Shown: one piece after another, positions 1-8,294 of the stretch
Layout: every line of letters starts with the position of its first letter
Position numbering within the stretch: position 1 is the stretch's first letter
Source: JAKFDK01 sp036676195
GTDB lineage: Bacteria > Bacillota > Sulfobacillia > Symbiobacteriales > ZC4RG38
DNA: 46,303 nt
Direction of reading: 5' to 3'
Assembly: GCA_036676195.1 (NCBI GenBank)
Contig: JAKFDK010000072.1
Coordinates: forward strand, 1 to 46,303
Made by a program: the position numbers and the translations under genes
The notes under the pieces: generated by a model
Database searches by the model: none
What the model was told of the DNA's origin: nothing
Seen by the model: the letters and a program-made list of their open reading frames with translations, nothing else

Positions 1-99
1 GCCCGGAAGGTCTTGAGTTGGCTCCAATCAATCGACATAGGCGAGGCCCCCTACCAAGCGGTATCTCGCCTACTTCGCGACAAAATTTCACTTATCCTG

Positions 100-264
100 C
101 TACGCCAGGGTGCGGAATGTGGGGCGCAGGATGCGCATGGCCTCATGCAGCCCATAGCCGATGGCTTCGAACCACACGGTGGCGGACAGGGGCGTCATTT
201 GCTCGGGGTAGTGTGAAGGGTCAGGGAGCCAGGTGGCTACTTCCTGTCCAGATTCATCCGGCAT
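100..264 (-). pseudogene. Remnant of a PEP-synthase-like enzyme (post-ATP-grasp segment)
   Basis: This 54-codon frame starts at ATG 264 and ends at TAG 100. It contains WLPDPSHYPEQMTPLSATVW, which resembles the W-x-x-D-x-x-H-(F/Y)-P-x-x-(L/M)-T-P-L segment that follows the ATP-grasp half of PEP-synthase-like and rifampin-phosphotransferase-like proteins. The rest of that family (swivelling His domain and PEP-binding barrel) is absent. It lies directly after another fragment of the same kind (309-506), in the order expected of one intact gene, so I read the pair as a decayed gene. A short standalone protein cannot be excluded. Family placement is from motif memory only. Confidence 0.4.
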
Positions 265-308
265 CGGGTGTCTCACTCCTTCACACCGTCAATCCGCCTG
301 GGGCCGGC

Positions 309-506
309 TCACAGGGTTGTAACGGCCCGGCACTGTACCAGCCACAGCCGTGGCCCTTCAAAGCAAAACCCCACGTCTACGGGGCGGTCAGAGCCACGGG
401 CGGCTCGGCTGATCAGGGTGGCGACATTCCCTGACGGCCAGGGGCTCGCCCAGGGCGCGGGCGGTGGCCGGAACCACTCCTGAGCCTCTTCCAGTCGAAT
501 GATCAC
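309..506 (-). pseudogene. Remnant of a PEP/pyruvate-binding (ATP-grasp) domain C-terminus
   Basis: The frame opens with GTG whose last bases overlap the TGA of the phosphatase upstream (503-506), and it encodes 65 residues. Its C-terminal half, DVGFCFEGPRLWLVQCRAVTTL without its last residues, matches the end of PEP/pyruvate-binding ATP-grasp domains, which usually read ...EWA...G.LYLLQARP(V/I)T. The N-terminal ~25 residues, rich in Pro and Trp, do not look like that domain and may be out-of-frame remains. With the fragment at 100-264 it probably marks a degraded PEP-synthase-like gene. Confidence 0.4.
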
Positions 507-1105
507 CGCTGTATCACCTTGTCCTTCACCCAGTTCTCCAGCCGGTGCACGGCCAAGGCCAGAGCGGTCCCCGGCAGGGGGTATGGGGTAGCATGTTCCG
601 GTTGCCGGGCACCGGGCACCGGATCTTCACCCAGCACCGCCCGCAGGACGAAGCAGATGGGGAATCCGTGGGTCACCACCAGTATGGTCTGCTCCGGGCG
701 GCTGAGCAGGGTGCGGAAACCCGCACAGTAGCGGCGCGCCGCGGCGGCCTGGCTTTCGCCGCCGCCGGGCAGGCAGGCGCGGACGCCGTGCTCCCTGACC
801 CAGGCGCGGTATTCCTCGAGCGGCCGCTCCTCCAGGGCGCCAAAGCGGAGATCGTTCAGGTCGGGCAGCACCAGGGTGGGGACCGTCCGCCCGGCCAGGG
901 CAAGGCTGGCTGTTTCCTGCACACGCTGAAAGTCGGTGGTGATACATAGATCAACGGGTTCGTGGACCAGCAGCCGCCCAAGCTCGCGGGCCTGCTCCCG
1001 CCCGGTGGCGGTCAGCCCGCCGGGGGTGGCCGGGTTGCCGTTGGTCACATGCCTGGCCGTAAATACGCTTTCGCCGTGGCGGGCCAGGATGAATCGTTGT
1101 GTGAT
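503..1105 (-). CDS. Histidine phosphatase (phosphoglycerate mutase-like) family, probable ATC start
   Basis: This is a histidine phosphatase superfamily enzyme that hydrolyses or transfers phosphate through a phospho-His intermediate; its substrate is unknown. The first canonical start (GTG 1048) would remove the catalytic motif. Reading upstream in frame gives TQRFILARHGES, with the RHG signature (His about residue 10), and the second motif VVTHG lies near the C terminus. Between that motif and the in-frame TAA there is no ATG, GTG or TTG. An AAAGGCGGTG ribosome-site-like stretch sits 8 nt before an ATC codon at 1103-1105, so ATC is the best start and gives 200 residues, normal for the family. 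Its stop overlaps the next small frame. A mutated or mis-sequenced ATG is the main alternative. Confidence 0.75.
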   Translation of the reverse strand: MTQRFILARHGESVFTARHVTNGNPATPGGLTATGREQARELGRLLVHEPVDLCITTDFQRVQETASLALAGRTVPTLVLPDLNDLRFGALEERPLEEYRAWVREHGVRACLPGGGESQAAAARRYCAGFRTLLSRPEQTILVVTHGFPICFVLRAVLGEDPVPGARQPEHATPYPLPGTALALAVHRLENWVKDKVIQR

Positions 1106-1157
1106 GTGGTCGCCACCGCCTTTCGTCGCACCGTAATTTACACGTATTTAACTATTA

Positions 1158-1188
1158 AATAAAGAGGGAATTAAATCAGCGATGTCAA
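1158..1188 (-). promoter_or_regulatory. Possible promoter of the histidine phosphatase gene
   Basis: On the minus strand a perfect TTGACA (1183-1188) is followed after 19 nt by TTTATT (1158-1163). The spacer is longer than ideal and the -10 matches only 4 of 6 consensus bases. Transcription would begin near 1150, after which the first open frame is the phosphatase. Confidence 0.3.
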
Positions 1189-1295
1189 AAATCCTGCAAC
1201 AATGCGCGGGGAAGTGGTGATCTCACCCGCGTGATCATCTCTGGCCGGGAAGAGGTTGTCGCCGGCCACACGTATCCGAAGGAGGGGCACAGGCA

Positions 1296-2564
1296 TTGCA
1301 TGAGCTGGCGTTGCTCGACATGAAGCACATCCTGCACCCGCACGGGACGGTTGGCAAGGAGACGCCCCCGCTCCTTATTGCCCGCGGCGAGGGCGCCTTG
1401 ATCTGGGACATTGAGGGCAAGGAGTATGTGGACGGAACCTGCGGGCTTTGGCAGTGTACAGTGGGACATGGCCGCCCTGAACTGGCGGCGGCGGCGGCGG
1501 CACAGATGCGTAAGCTGGAGTTCTACCCCTCGTTCTGGGATCTTTCCAACGAGCCGGCCATTCGCCTGGCGGCGCGGCTGGCGGAACTGGCCCCCCCGGG
1601 CCTGGATACAGTGTTTTATACCAGCGGCGGTTCTGAAGGTGCCGAAACCGCCATCAAGCTGGCCCGTCGGGCGTGGCACGCCCAGGGTCAGCCGCAGCGC
1701 AATGTGATCTTGTCGCGCCAGAGCGCCTACCACGGTGTGGCGGGGGCTTCCCTGGCGGCAACCGGCATCCCCCAGTTGCAGGAGGGGTTTGCCCCGCTGA
1801 CCCCAGGTGTGGTGTACCTGACGGCCCCGCACCCGCACCGCCTGGGACCGGAGGCCACCGAGATCCTGGTGGATGAACTGGAACAGACCATTACCAGGGT
1901 GGGACCGGAGAATATTGCCGCATTTATCGGTGAACCGATTCTTGGGGTTGGGGGCATGATCCCCCCGCCCACGGATTACTGGCCGCGCATGCAGGCGGTG
2001 CTGCGCCGGCATGGCATTCTGCTGATTGCCGACGAGGTGGTCACCGCTTACGGTCGGACGGGGTACTGGTTCGCGTCCCAAAAGTATGGAATCGAGCCGG
2101 ATATCATCATTACCGCCAAGGCTCTGACCAGTGGGTACATTCCCATGGGCGCCGTGCTGATTGGCCGGCGGGTGTTGGAATTGATGCAGGGTGCCCAGTT
2201 CCGACATGGCTTTACGTATAATGGCCATCCCACCGGGGCGGCAGTGGCGTTGGCCAACCTGGAGATTGTCGAGCGGGAAAACCTGCTGGAGCGGGCGCAG
2301 GAACTGGGGGCCTACGCCCTGGAAAGCTTGAAGGCGGCGGTCGGATCAGCACCCGCCGTGGTGGAGGTGCGCGGGGTAGGCCTGATGCTGGGTATTGAGA
2401 TTGAACGGGGCGACGCCCCCGCTGTGGAGCAGGCAGCCCGTCAGCACGGCGTGATCGTTCGGGCCACCGGGCAGAAGATCGTTTTGTCGCCGCCGCTGGT
2501 CATCACCCGGCAGCAGATCGACCGGATTGTCTCGGTTCTGGCCGCAGAGGTGCATAGGCTCTGA
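1296..2564 (+). CDS. Class III (PLP-dependent) aminotransferase
   Basis: A fold-type I PLP enzyme of 422 residues, the usual size for the ornithine/omega-amino-acid aminotransferase family, which moves an amino group from a terminal amine or omega-amino acid to a keto acid. Recognisable features are the YTSGGSEGAETAIKLAR cofactor-phosphate segment (108-124), GEPILGVGG (212-220), IADEVVTAYGRTG with the pyridine-nitrogen Asp246, and ITAKALTSGY with the Schiff-base Lys275. It starts at TTG 1296, chosen because GGAGGGG lies about 10 nt upstream; the next Met is internal to the conserved N-terminal region. It is monocistronic with a hairpin right after its stop. The substrate cannot be read from sequence. 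Confidence 0.9.
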   Translation: MHELALLDMKHILHPHGTVGKETPPLLIARGEGALIWDIEGKEYVDGTCGLWQCTVGHGRPELAAAAAAQMRKLEFYPSFWDLSNEPAIRLAARLAELAPPGLDTVFYTSGGSEGAETAIKLARRAWHAQGQPQRNVILSRQSAYHGVAGASLAATGIPQLQEGFAPLTPGVVYLTAPHPHRLGPEATEILVDELEQTITRVGPENIAAFIGEPILGVGGMIPPPTDYWPRMQAVLRRHGILLIADEVVTAYGRTGYWFASQKYGIEPDIIITAKALTSGYIPMGAVLIGRRVLELMQGAQFRHGFTYNGHPTGAAVALANLEIVERENLLERAQELGAYALESLKAAVGSAPAVVEVRGVGLMLGIEIERGDAPAVEQAARQHGVIVRATGQKIVLSPPLVITRQQIDRIVSVLAAEVHRL

Positions 2565-2569
2565 AGCAT

Positions 2570-2606
2570 GCAAGGCCCCGCGCTGTTGCTGGCAGCGGGG
2601 CCTTGC
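2570..2606 (+). terminator. GC-rich hairpin after the aminotransferase
   Basis: Perfect 12-bp inverted repeat (GCAAGGCCCCGC with GCGGGGCCTTGC, 13-nt loop) starting 6 nt after the stop codon. There is no U-tract, so it could be a terminator of weak type or an mRNA-stabilising end. Confidence 0.55.
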
Positions 2607-2751
2607 GCGCACCCTGGCGGGGTGTGCCGCAGTTGGGCGCGGTGGAAGCGGAGCACGGTGGATATCCTATCGAATGGCGCCTGCTTCCCGGACCGGCCGG
2701 CTTCACCGGCGCCGGTGCCCCGGGGGCCGGCTGCAGGTGAAGGGAGGCACC

Positions 2752-3366
2752 GTGCCGTTGGAGTGGAGAGAAATCACCCGGGACCTGTTCCCGCTGACCC
2801 TGCGTACCCTGACGCTCTGGATCACCGTACTGGTGGTGATGCGCTGGACCGGCAAGCGCACTCTCACGGCCATGGCGCCCTTTGACCTGGCGCTGGTGAT
2901 CATGATCAGTGAAGTGGCCTCTATTCCCATCGCCGACCTGAAGGTCGATCTGGTGCATGGTCTGCTGCCGGTCCTGCTCCTGGGTGCTCTGCACGTGCTG
3001 CTGACAACCGTGAACCTCCATTACACCAACGTAGAGGAATTCACCGAAGGGAAACCGACGCTGCTGGTCTCCCGGGGCCGCATCATCCTGCGCAACCTGC
3101 GGTCCGAGCGGGTCACGCTGGCTGACCTGGCTGCAGCCATGCGCCAACGCCAGGTGGACAGCCTCGATGATGTCGAGGAAGCCTGGCTGGAGCCGGCCGG
3201 TGGCCTCAGCGTCATCCTCCGGCCGGAGGCACGGCCGCTTACCCGTCGGGACCTGCCGGCGGCGCCGGCGGGTGGGCCGGCCGGCGGATCGGACGGTATA
3301 TTTGCCGATGAGCTGTCGGGTGCGCCGGGCGCTGGCGGTTGGAGCCCGGAGGAAGCCAGGCCGTGA
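2752..3366 (+). CDS. DUF421 / YetF-YcaP family membrane protein
   Basis: About 204 residues. The N-terminal ~85 residues hold two or three membrane segments (TLRTLTLWITVLVVMRW; DLALVIMISEVASIPIA; GLLPVLLLGALHVLLTT) with the family signature M-R-W-T-G-K-R-T...P-F-D. After these comes a soluble domain with GKPTLLVSRGRI and DVEEAWLEPAGGLSVI, as in YetF-type proteins. A Gly/Ala/Pro-rich tail after about residue 170 is not part of the domain. I start at GTG 2752, just after GGGAGG; TTG 2758 is equally possible. The molecular function of the family is not established. It is followed after 64 nt by a same-strand gene. Confidence 0.8.
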   Translation: MPLEWREITRDLFPLTLRTLTLWITVLVVMRWTGKRTLTAMAPFDLALVIMISEVASIPIADLKVDLVHGLLPVLLLGALHVLLTTVNLHYTNVEEFTEGKPTLLVSRGRIILRNLRSERVTLADLAAAMRQRQVDSLDDVEEAWLEPAGGLSVILRPEARPLTRRDLPAAPAGGPAGGSDGIFADELSGAPGAGGWSPEEARP

Positions 3367-3430
3367 GCGTGGAAGTATCCTTTTCGTGCTGGTGCAGGCC
3401 TTGGCCCACCAGCGCCGGGAGGGCTGCTGC

Positions 3431-4456
3431 ATGCGCGTATTTCTGCTGTTTGTAGACGGCATTGGTCTGGGCCGCCGGGATCCGGCGGCCAATCCATTCC
3501 TGAACGCCCGGCTTCCGCATTTCACGGCACTGCTGGGCGGCCGCCCGCTGCTGCCGGAGACCTTTCCCTTTCAAGCCGGGCGGGCCACGGGGGTGGCGGT
3601 GGATGCCGGCCTCGGCGTGGCCGGGCTGCCCCAAAGTGCCACCGGGCAAGCCACCATCCTGACCGGGATCAACGCCAGCCAGGCCATTGGCCGGCATTTG
3701 CATGCCTATCCTTCCCCCAGTCTGCGTGCTTTGCTACAGGAGCATAGCCTGTTTCGCCAAGTGCAGGCCCGCGGCTACACGGCCACCTTTGTGAATGCTT
3801 ACCGGCCCAAATTTTTTGAATGGCTGACACTGACCGGCGGTGAGCCGGGGCAGGGTGACGAAGAGGAAGTGGCCCGGCTATTCACGCCGCCCGATGCCGG
3901 CCAGACGGCCGGTGAGGCGCCGCCGGGCTGGTCGCCCCGAGCCGCCGCCCGCCGTTACCGGCCCAGTGCCTCCACGGTGGCGGTGCTGGCTGCCGGGCTG
4001 CCGTTCCGGACCTTTGCTGACCTGGCGGCCGGGCGGGCGGTTTACCACGATCTTGACCACCATACCCTGGCGGCCGTGCCGGAACCGGTGGCGGCCGTCA
4101 CTCCGGAGGAGGCGGGCCGGCGGGCGGCGGCCATCGCACAGGGCTATGACTTCACCATGTTCGAACACTTTCTGACCGATATGGCCGGCCACAGCCAGGA
4201 CATGGCCCGGGCGGTGCAGGTACTGGAGAACCTGGACCGCTTTCTGGGCGCACTGCTGGCTGGCCTGGACCCGGACCGGCATCTGCTGATTCTGATCAGC
4301 GATCACGGAAACCTGGAGGACCTGGCGGTGAAGACCCACACCGCCAATCCCGTGCCCGGTATCTGCTGGGGGGCAGGGGCCGGGCCTGCGGCAGCGCGGC
4401 TGCGTGATCTGACCGACGTGGCGCCAACGGTGCTGGCAGTCCTGGAGGGGGAGTAG
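3431..4456 (+). CDS. Alkaline-phosphatase-superfamily metalloenzyme (phosphopentomutase/iPGM-like)
   Basis: 341 residues; ATG 3431 is chosen for GGAGGG 7 nt upstream and because the metal-binding VDGIGLG then falls at residues 8-14. Further superfamily motifs are PQSATGQATILTG (nucleophile segment), DMAGHSQD, ISDHGNLED and KTHTANPVP, all metal or phosphate ligands of phosphopentomutase/2,3-BPG-independent mutase-type enzymes. It is shorter than full iPGM and does not align obviously with DeoB, so the reaction is open: phosphatase or phosphomutase. Its stop lies 4 nt before the start of the secreted HExxH protein, indicating one mRNA. Confidence 0.8.
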   Translation: MRVFLLFVDGIGLGRRDPAANPFLNARLPHFTALLGGRPLLPETFPFQAGRATGVAVDAGLGVAGLPQSATGQATILTGINASQAIGRHLHAYPSPSLRALLQEHSLFRQVQARGYTATFVNAYRPKFFEWLTLTGGEPGQGDEEEVARLFTPPDAGQTAGEAPPGWSPRAAARRYRPSASTVAVLAAGLPFRTFADLAAGRAVYHDLDHHTLAAVPEPVAAVTPEEAGRRAAAIAQGYDFTMFEHFLTDMAGHSQDMARAVQVLENLDRFLGALLAGLDPDRHLLILISDHGNLEDLAVKTHTANPVPGICWGAGAGPAAARLRDLTDVAPTVLAVLEGE

Positions 4457-4460
4457 AGCC

Positions 4461-6533
4461 ATGCGTAAGGTGTTTGCCCGCCTGGGCTGGATACCGGCCC
4501 TGCTGCTGCTATTGGCACCGGTGGCGCAGGCCACGTCGGCTCCGGTGGCGGAGGGCGGACCGGTTCTGGAGCGGCTGGTAGTGCCGGCCGCGGTGCGGGC
4601 GGGTGAACCGTTTGCCCTGGAGATGCAGGTCAGACAGGCCCTGGACGGCCCCCGGGATGCGGTAGCGGTACTGCGGTCGCCCTCCGGGCAGGAGGTGACG
4701 GTGCGCTTTACGGCCAGGACGGGGGCGCCGTTGTTGCAGGCCTGGGCGGCCCTGTCGGACTGGGCCGAGGCCGGTGCCTGGCGGATTGACCGCCTGGTGC
4801 TAAGTGACAATGCCGGCCGTTCGACCTTACTGGAACATGGGCGGGGGCTGAATTCCGCCATCACCGTGATGGCGGAAGGACCGCCTGACCTGTTCGCACC
4901 GCTGGTGCGGCGGGTCACCCTGGAGCCGGAGCGGGCGGAGCAGGGCGGCCAGATCGAGGTCACGGTTTCCGCCGCCGACGACCTTTCCGGCGTCGGCCAG
5001 GTGCGGGCCTGGCTGGAGCCGGTGTCCGGAGCCGGCGAGGAGGTGCCGGTGCACCTGCACTGGCAACCGGAACTGCGCCGCTGGGCTGGGCGGGTCCCGG
5101 CCCCGCTGCTGACCGGCACCTTGCGGCTGGACCGGGTGGAAGCGATCGATGTGGCCGGCAACCGGGCGCGCTGGATCGCACCGGAGGGAACCGGGTACCG
5201 GGTAACGGTGGAACCGGCCCACCTGTCTGCTTCCTACCGTCCGGACCCTGAGCTGGGGGTACTGGTGGACCGGCCGCTGTACTTCGCCGCCTGGCAGGCT
5301 GCAGACCAGCAGCGGATGGAAGACCGGCTGCAGGGGCTGCGCCAGCCCGGGATGCGGGCACAACTGACTGCTGAGCTCAAAGAACTGGCTACAGTGGCCG
5401 GGAGTCTGCGGGCAGAAATGATCGCTGACCCGGACCGGGGCATGGCTGTGGCCGGCCCGGCCACGGCCGGCAAGGCGTTTGCCGTTGCCAGTGCCATAAA
5501 GGCCCGGCTGCTGCTGCTATTGGAGCTGGACCGCCAGACAGGGGGCCGGCCCGGACTGGGGGTACTGTCGGTAGCCGACCTGCGCCAGGCTTATGTGGTG
5601 GAGGAACACGGCGGCGCCATACCGGTTCCCCGGGACACGCTGGTGCGCTCCGGTCCGGCCTTTACCGCCCAGGTGGTGCGTACGCTACGGGCGGCCGCCA
5701 CCGGTGGTGCCCTGTTCACCGCCCCGCATCTGGACCGGCGCTGGAGCGAGCCTGACTTCTTGCCCGATCATGCGCTCTGGGTGACTCCGTACACGTATCC
5801 GGACGCCTTCGCCGAACACCGGGAGCTGGGCGGTCTGGACGTGGTGGTGGCCATGGACCCCTGGCTGCTGCAGGACCCGACCATGCTGGCCGAGACGGTG
5901 GTGCACGAACTGGGGCACCATGTGCATGACGCGTTGTTTGGCCGCTTTGACCCGGAAAATATCTGGTGGAATCGGTACCTGACCCTGCGCGACGCCCTGC
6001 CGGCCAGCGCCGTCGGCCCTGCGCACGATGGGCGGCCGGAGGAGAATTTTGCCGAGGATTTCGCCTTCCTGTACGGCCCGCCGGACATGCTGGCGCAGTA
6101 CGTGGACCGGCAGGCTTCGGCGGCGCAGTCCTTCCCGCTGCTGGCGGACCATCCGGAGATGGCGGCGGGATTACAGCGGCTGCTCACCACCGCCCTGGCC
6201 GGCCCGCGCCTGCCGGCACTGGTACTGACGGCGCCGGCGGCGGAATTCACCCTGCCGGACGAGCCGGAGTTGACGGTGACAGGCCACTGGGCGCCCGGTC
6301 ATGAGGTGGAGGTTTACTGGACGGAAGCGCACCCCGCGGAGTTACTGGGCGGGGACTATTCCTTTACGATGGAGGCCAGGGCGCGGCTACTGGTGGGACC
6401 AGACGGCCAGTTCACCGCCCGGCTGTCCGATCTGCCCCGCGGGGTGCCCCTGCAGGTGGTGGTGGAGGGGCTGGGCCCCACCGGTGAACGGGCACAGGTG
6501 AAGGTGCTGATGGTGCTGGTCCAGCCCGCCTGA
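4461..6533 (+). CDS. Secreted protein with Ig-like domains and a gluzincin-type HExxH site
   Basis: 690 residues with a Sec signal (MRK, then hydrophobic ALLLLLAPVAQA, cleavage near 25). Residues ~30-250 look like two beta-sandwich modules, the second with a calcium/Ig-like S-A-A-D-D-L-S-G-V pattern. A mostly helical catalytic region follows with VVHELGHHVHD (His482, Glu483, His486) and, about 45 residues later, ENFAEDFAFLYG, where Glu532 is the likely third zinc ligand. Another beta domain closes the protein. I infer an extracytoplasmic zinc protease; no specific peptidase family was recognised. The gene is translationally coupled to the upstream enzyme: the ribosome site GGGGGAG is inside that gene's end. 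Confidence 0.7.
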   Translation: MRKVFARLGWIPALLLLLAPVAQATSAPVAEGGPVLERLVVPAAVRAGEPFALEMQVRQALDGPRDAVAVLRSPSGQEVTVRFTARTGAPLLQAWAALSDWAEAGAWRIDRLVLSDNAGRSTLLEHGRGLNSAITVMAEGPPDLFAPLVRRVTLEPERAEQGGQIEVTVSAADDLSGVGQVRAWLEPVSGAGEEVPVHLHWQPELRRWAGRVPAPLLTGTLRLDRVEAIDVAGNRARWIAPEGTGYRVTVEPAHLSASYRPDPELGVLVDRPLYFAAWQAADQQRMEDRLQGLRQPGMRAQLTAELKELATVAGSLRAEMIADPDRGMAVAGPATAGKAFAVASAIKARLLLLLELDRQTGGRPGLGVLSVADLRQAYVVEEHGGAIPVPRDTLVRSGPAFTAQVVRTLRAAATGGALFTAPHLDRRWSEPDFLPDHALWVTPYTYPDAFAEHRELGGLDVVVAMDPWLLQDPTMLAETVVHELGHHVHDALFGRFDPENIWWNRYLTLRDALPASAVGPAHDGRPEENFAEDFAFLYGPPDMLAQYVDRQASAAQSFPLLADHPEMAAGLQRLLTTALAGPRLPALVLTAPAAEFTLPDEPELTVTGHWAPGHEVEVYWTEAHPAELLGGDYSFTMEARARLLVGPDGQFTARLSDLPRGVPLQVVVEGLGPTGERAQVKVLMVLVQPA

Positions 6534-6683
6534 CCCGGTGTACCGCGGCCTTTTAGGACCAGAAGTCCGGTCTAGTGTAAAACTAGGTATTTCGTATTAC
6601 CCGAATTAGGTAGATTACTGGATGTGTTGCGTATGCCAAACACGGTACACTGAAACCGTAAAGAAACAGGGGAGGCGCTGGTG

Positions 6684-6998
6684 ATGGCGGAGGCGTTGGT
6701 AGGGCGGGCTCTGGGTGGGGATGTGGATGCGTTCATGTGGTTGACTGAACCCATCGAAGCTCAACTCTATAGCCTGGCGCTGCGGATTACCCACTCGGTG
6801 CCAAGGGCGACCGAACTGTCCGTGGCGGCCATCGCCGAGGTATACCTGCAACTGGGCGATTACCGGCCGAAAAAAGACCTGCGGACCTGGATTCTGCACC
6901 GCGGTGTGGCCGAACTGCTGCACCTGGTCCGCCGGGGGCATCAGCCCGAGCGGGAACCGGAAACCCGCCTGCCGGCTCTGGCCCTGGTTGGGGTGTAA
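6684..6998 (+). CDS. Sigma-70 region-2-like small protein (no region 4)
   Basis: 104 residues; the start is ATG 6684 (a GTG immediately before is also possible) behind AGGGGAGG. The protein reads like an ECF sigma N-terminal domain: LVGRALGGDVDAFMWL, then LYSLALRITHSVPRATEL, AEVYLQLGDYRP and LRTWILHRGVAELLHLVRR, in the order of regions 2.1-2.4. It ends before any linker or region 4 helix-turn-helix. Such a protein could be a partial sigma factor, an anti-sigma-like decoy or a relic. No partner gene is adjacent. A terminator follows at 7075. Confidence 0.6.
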   Translation: MAEALVGRALGGDVDAFMWLTEPIEAQLYSLALRITHSVPRATELSVAAIAEVYLQLGDYRPKKDLRTWILHRGVAELLHLVRRGHQPEREPETRLPALALVGV

Positions 6999-7074
6999 AG
7001 GTAGTCCCTTAGACGAACGCTAATCTAGTTTTGCAAGAATATATAACGAAAATGGTAAGTGAATCTATACTAAG

Positions 7075-7107
7075 AACCCCGGGGAACTTCCCCGGGGTTG
7101 TAATTTT
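7075..7107 (+). terminator. Rho-independent terminator between convergent genes
   Basis: 10-bp perfect stem (AACCCCGGGG / CCCCGGGGTT, 5-nt loop) followed by GTAATTTTTG. It lies between the sigma-like gene and the end of the convergent TPR regulator, and may serve both. Confidence 0.8.
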
Positions 7108-7118
7108 TGTGGACTGTT

Positions 7119-8264
7119 TCAGGGTGGGTCCCCGTGACCGAGTACCCGTAAGAGTGCCTGGAGGGTGTGAGCAGGGGGGGTAGCCTGATCGCCGGTTTCC
7201 AGACGGCTGAGGTAGCTCGGCGAAATGTCTGCCAGACGCGCCAGTTGGACCTGTGTCAGCCTTCTGGCGTGCCGCAGTTTGCGTAGTCTTTCCCCCAATT
7301 TGGGTTGATCGGCGTAGCGGTCTTCCAGAGCAAGATTCGTATTCGAGTCCGCTTCCGCAGTCAGGGACCGGCGCTCTTCGGCTGAAGCAATGTTCTCGGT
7401 TATGGCTACCCTGAGCTTGGTGGCCCGGTTAATGGCCAAAGGCCACTTCGCCTTGATGGCACTCTCCAGTGCCAGGTCGGCAAACATCTTGGCATGTTGC
7501 GGGTCGCCCAGATCCAGGGCATTCAACCCCGCGATCCAGGCCGCTTCTGTCCGGTGGGTATCGGTGACACCGGGTCGCCCTGGCTCAAACAATTGCCGGC
7601 AGAAGTCCATTGAAACTGGGAGATTGCCTGTTACCCGGCAATAATGCGCCTTATCTACCAACAGGGCGTTGCGGATGTAAAGGTCGCCGGGGTTGGTCAG
7701 GGTATAGTCACTCAGTTGGTTCAAGTAGGGCAACGCTGCATGGGGCCGGTGCAGAAACAGACAGCAGTCAAATATGTTGCGCCAGCACCAGGCCTGCAGG
7801 TTCTGGGGACCACGCTTTTCGAACAGGGTGGCTGCCTGCTGGTATTGCGATACGGCATCAGCATACTGTTGACTCCGGTATAGGTTCTGGGCAATTGCAA
7901 AGAGCGCTTTTGGTTCCAAGCGCTCCCCGCTCGCCGAGTCTGCCTGCCGCTCCAGAAACGTCTGCAAGTGGAGCATGGCCTCTGGGGGATCGCCCAGCTC
8001 GGTCAGTGCGATCCCCAGTACAAAATGCGCTTCCGCTGCCAAGTGCTTGCTGCGGGTGGCCTTCGCCAGGCGCAGGGCCTCTTCGGCATGGCTTTTGGCG
8101 GCATACAAGTCCTTTAACTTGTAGCATACCGAGGCAACCAGCCGGTGCGCCTCTGCTCGCTCGGATAAGGAGCAGTCCTCGCCTTGAAGGAGACGCTCCA
8201 GTTCCACCCTGGCTGCATCGTAGCGTCCCCGGCGGATGAATTCCCTGGCCTTGTTGTAGCGCAT
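7119..8264 (-). CDS. TPR-repeat regulator with a C-terminal XRE-type helix-turn-helix
   Basis: 381 residues from ATG 8264, which sits after a G-rich ribosome-site-like run; the longer reading upstream is low-complexity and probably untranslated. Residues ~1-310 are tetratricopeptide-like helical pairs (ARVELERLL, AKSHAEEALRLA, ADAVSQYQQAATLFEKRG, HAKMFADLALESA). Residues 323-381 are a complete XRE domain, LGERLRKLRHARRLTQVQLA...ISPSYLSRLETG. In Rap/PlcR/Rgg-type regulators the HTH precedes the TPRs; here the order is reversed. A cytoplasmic transcription regulator, perhaps ligand- or peptide-responsive, is inferred. Targets are unknown. A 44-codon peptide gene lies about 0.8 kb away, on the other side of another HTH gene. 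Confidence 0.8.
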   Translation of the reverse strand: MRYNKAREFIRRGRYDAARVELERLLQGEDCSLSERAEAHRLVASVCYKLKDLYAAKSHAEEALRLAKATRSKHLAAEAHFVLGIALTELGDPPEAMLHLQTFLERQADSASGERLEPKALFAIAQNLYRSQQYADAVSQYQQAATLFEKRGPQNLQAWCWRNIFDCCLFLHRPHAALPYLNQLSDYTLTNPGDLYIRNALLVDKAHYCRVTGNLPVSMDFCRQLFEPGRPGVTDTHRTEAAWIAGLNALDLGDPQHAKMFADLALESAIKAKWPLAINRATKLRVAITENIASAEERRSLTAEADSNTNLALEDRYADQPKLGERLRKLRHARRLTQVQLARLADISPSYLSRLETGDQATPPAHTLQALLRVLGHGDPP

Positions 8265-8294
8265 TGGTGCCCCCCCCAGGTCATACCATTCGAA

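Noticed and set aside
1185..2228. Minus-strand frame of 347 codons over the aminotransferase
   Set aside because: Fully antisense to a gene with all PLP-enzyme motifs.
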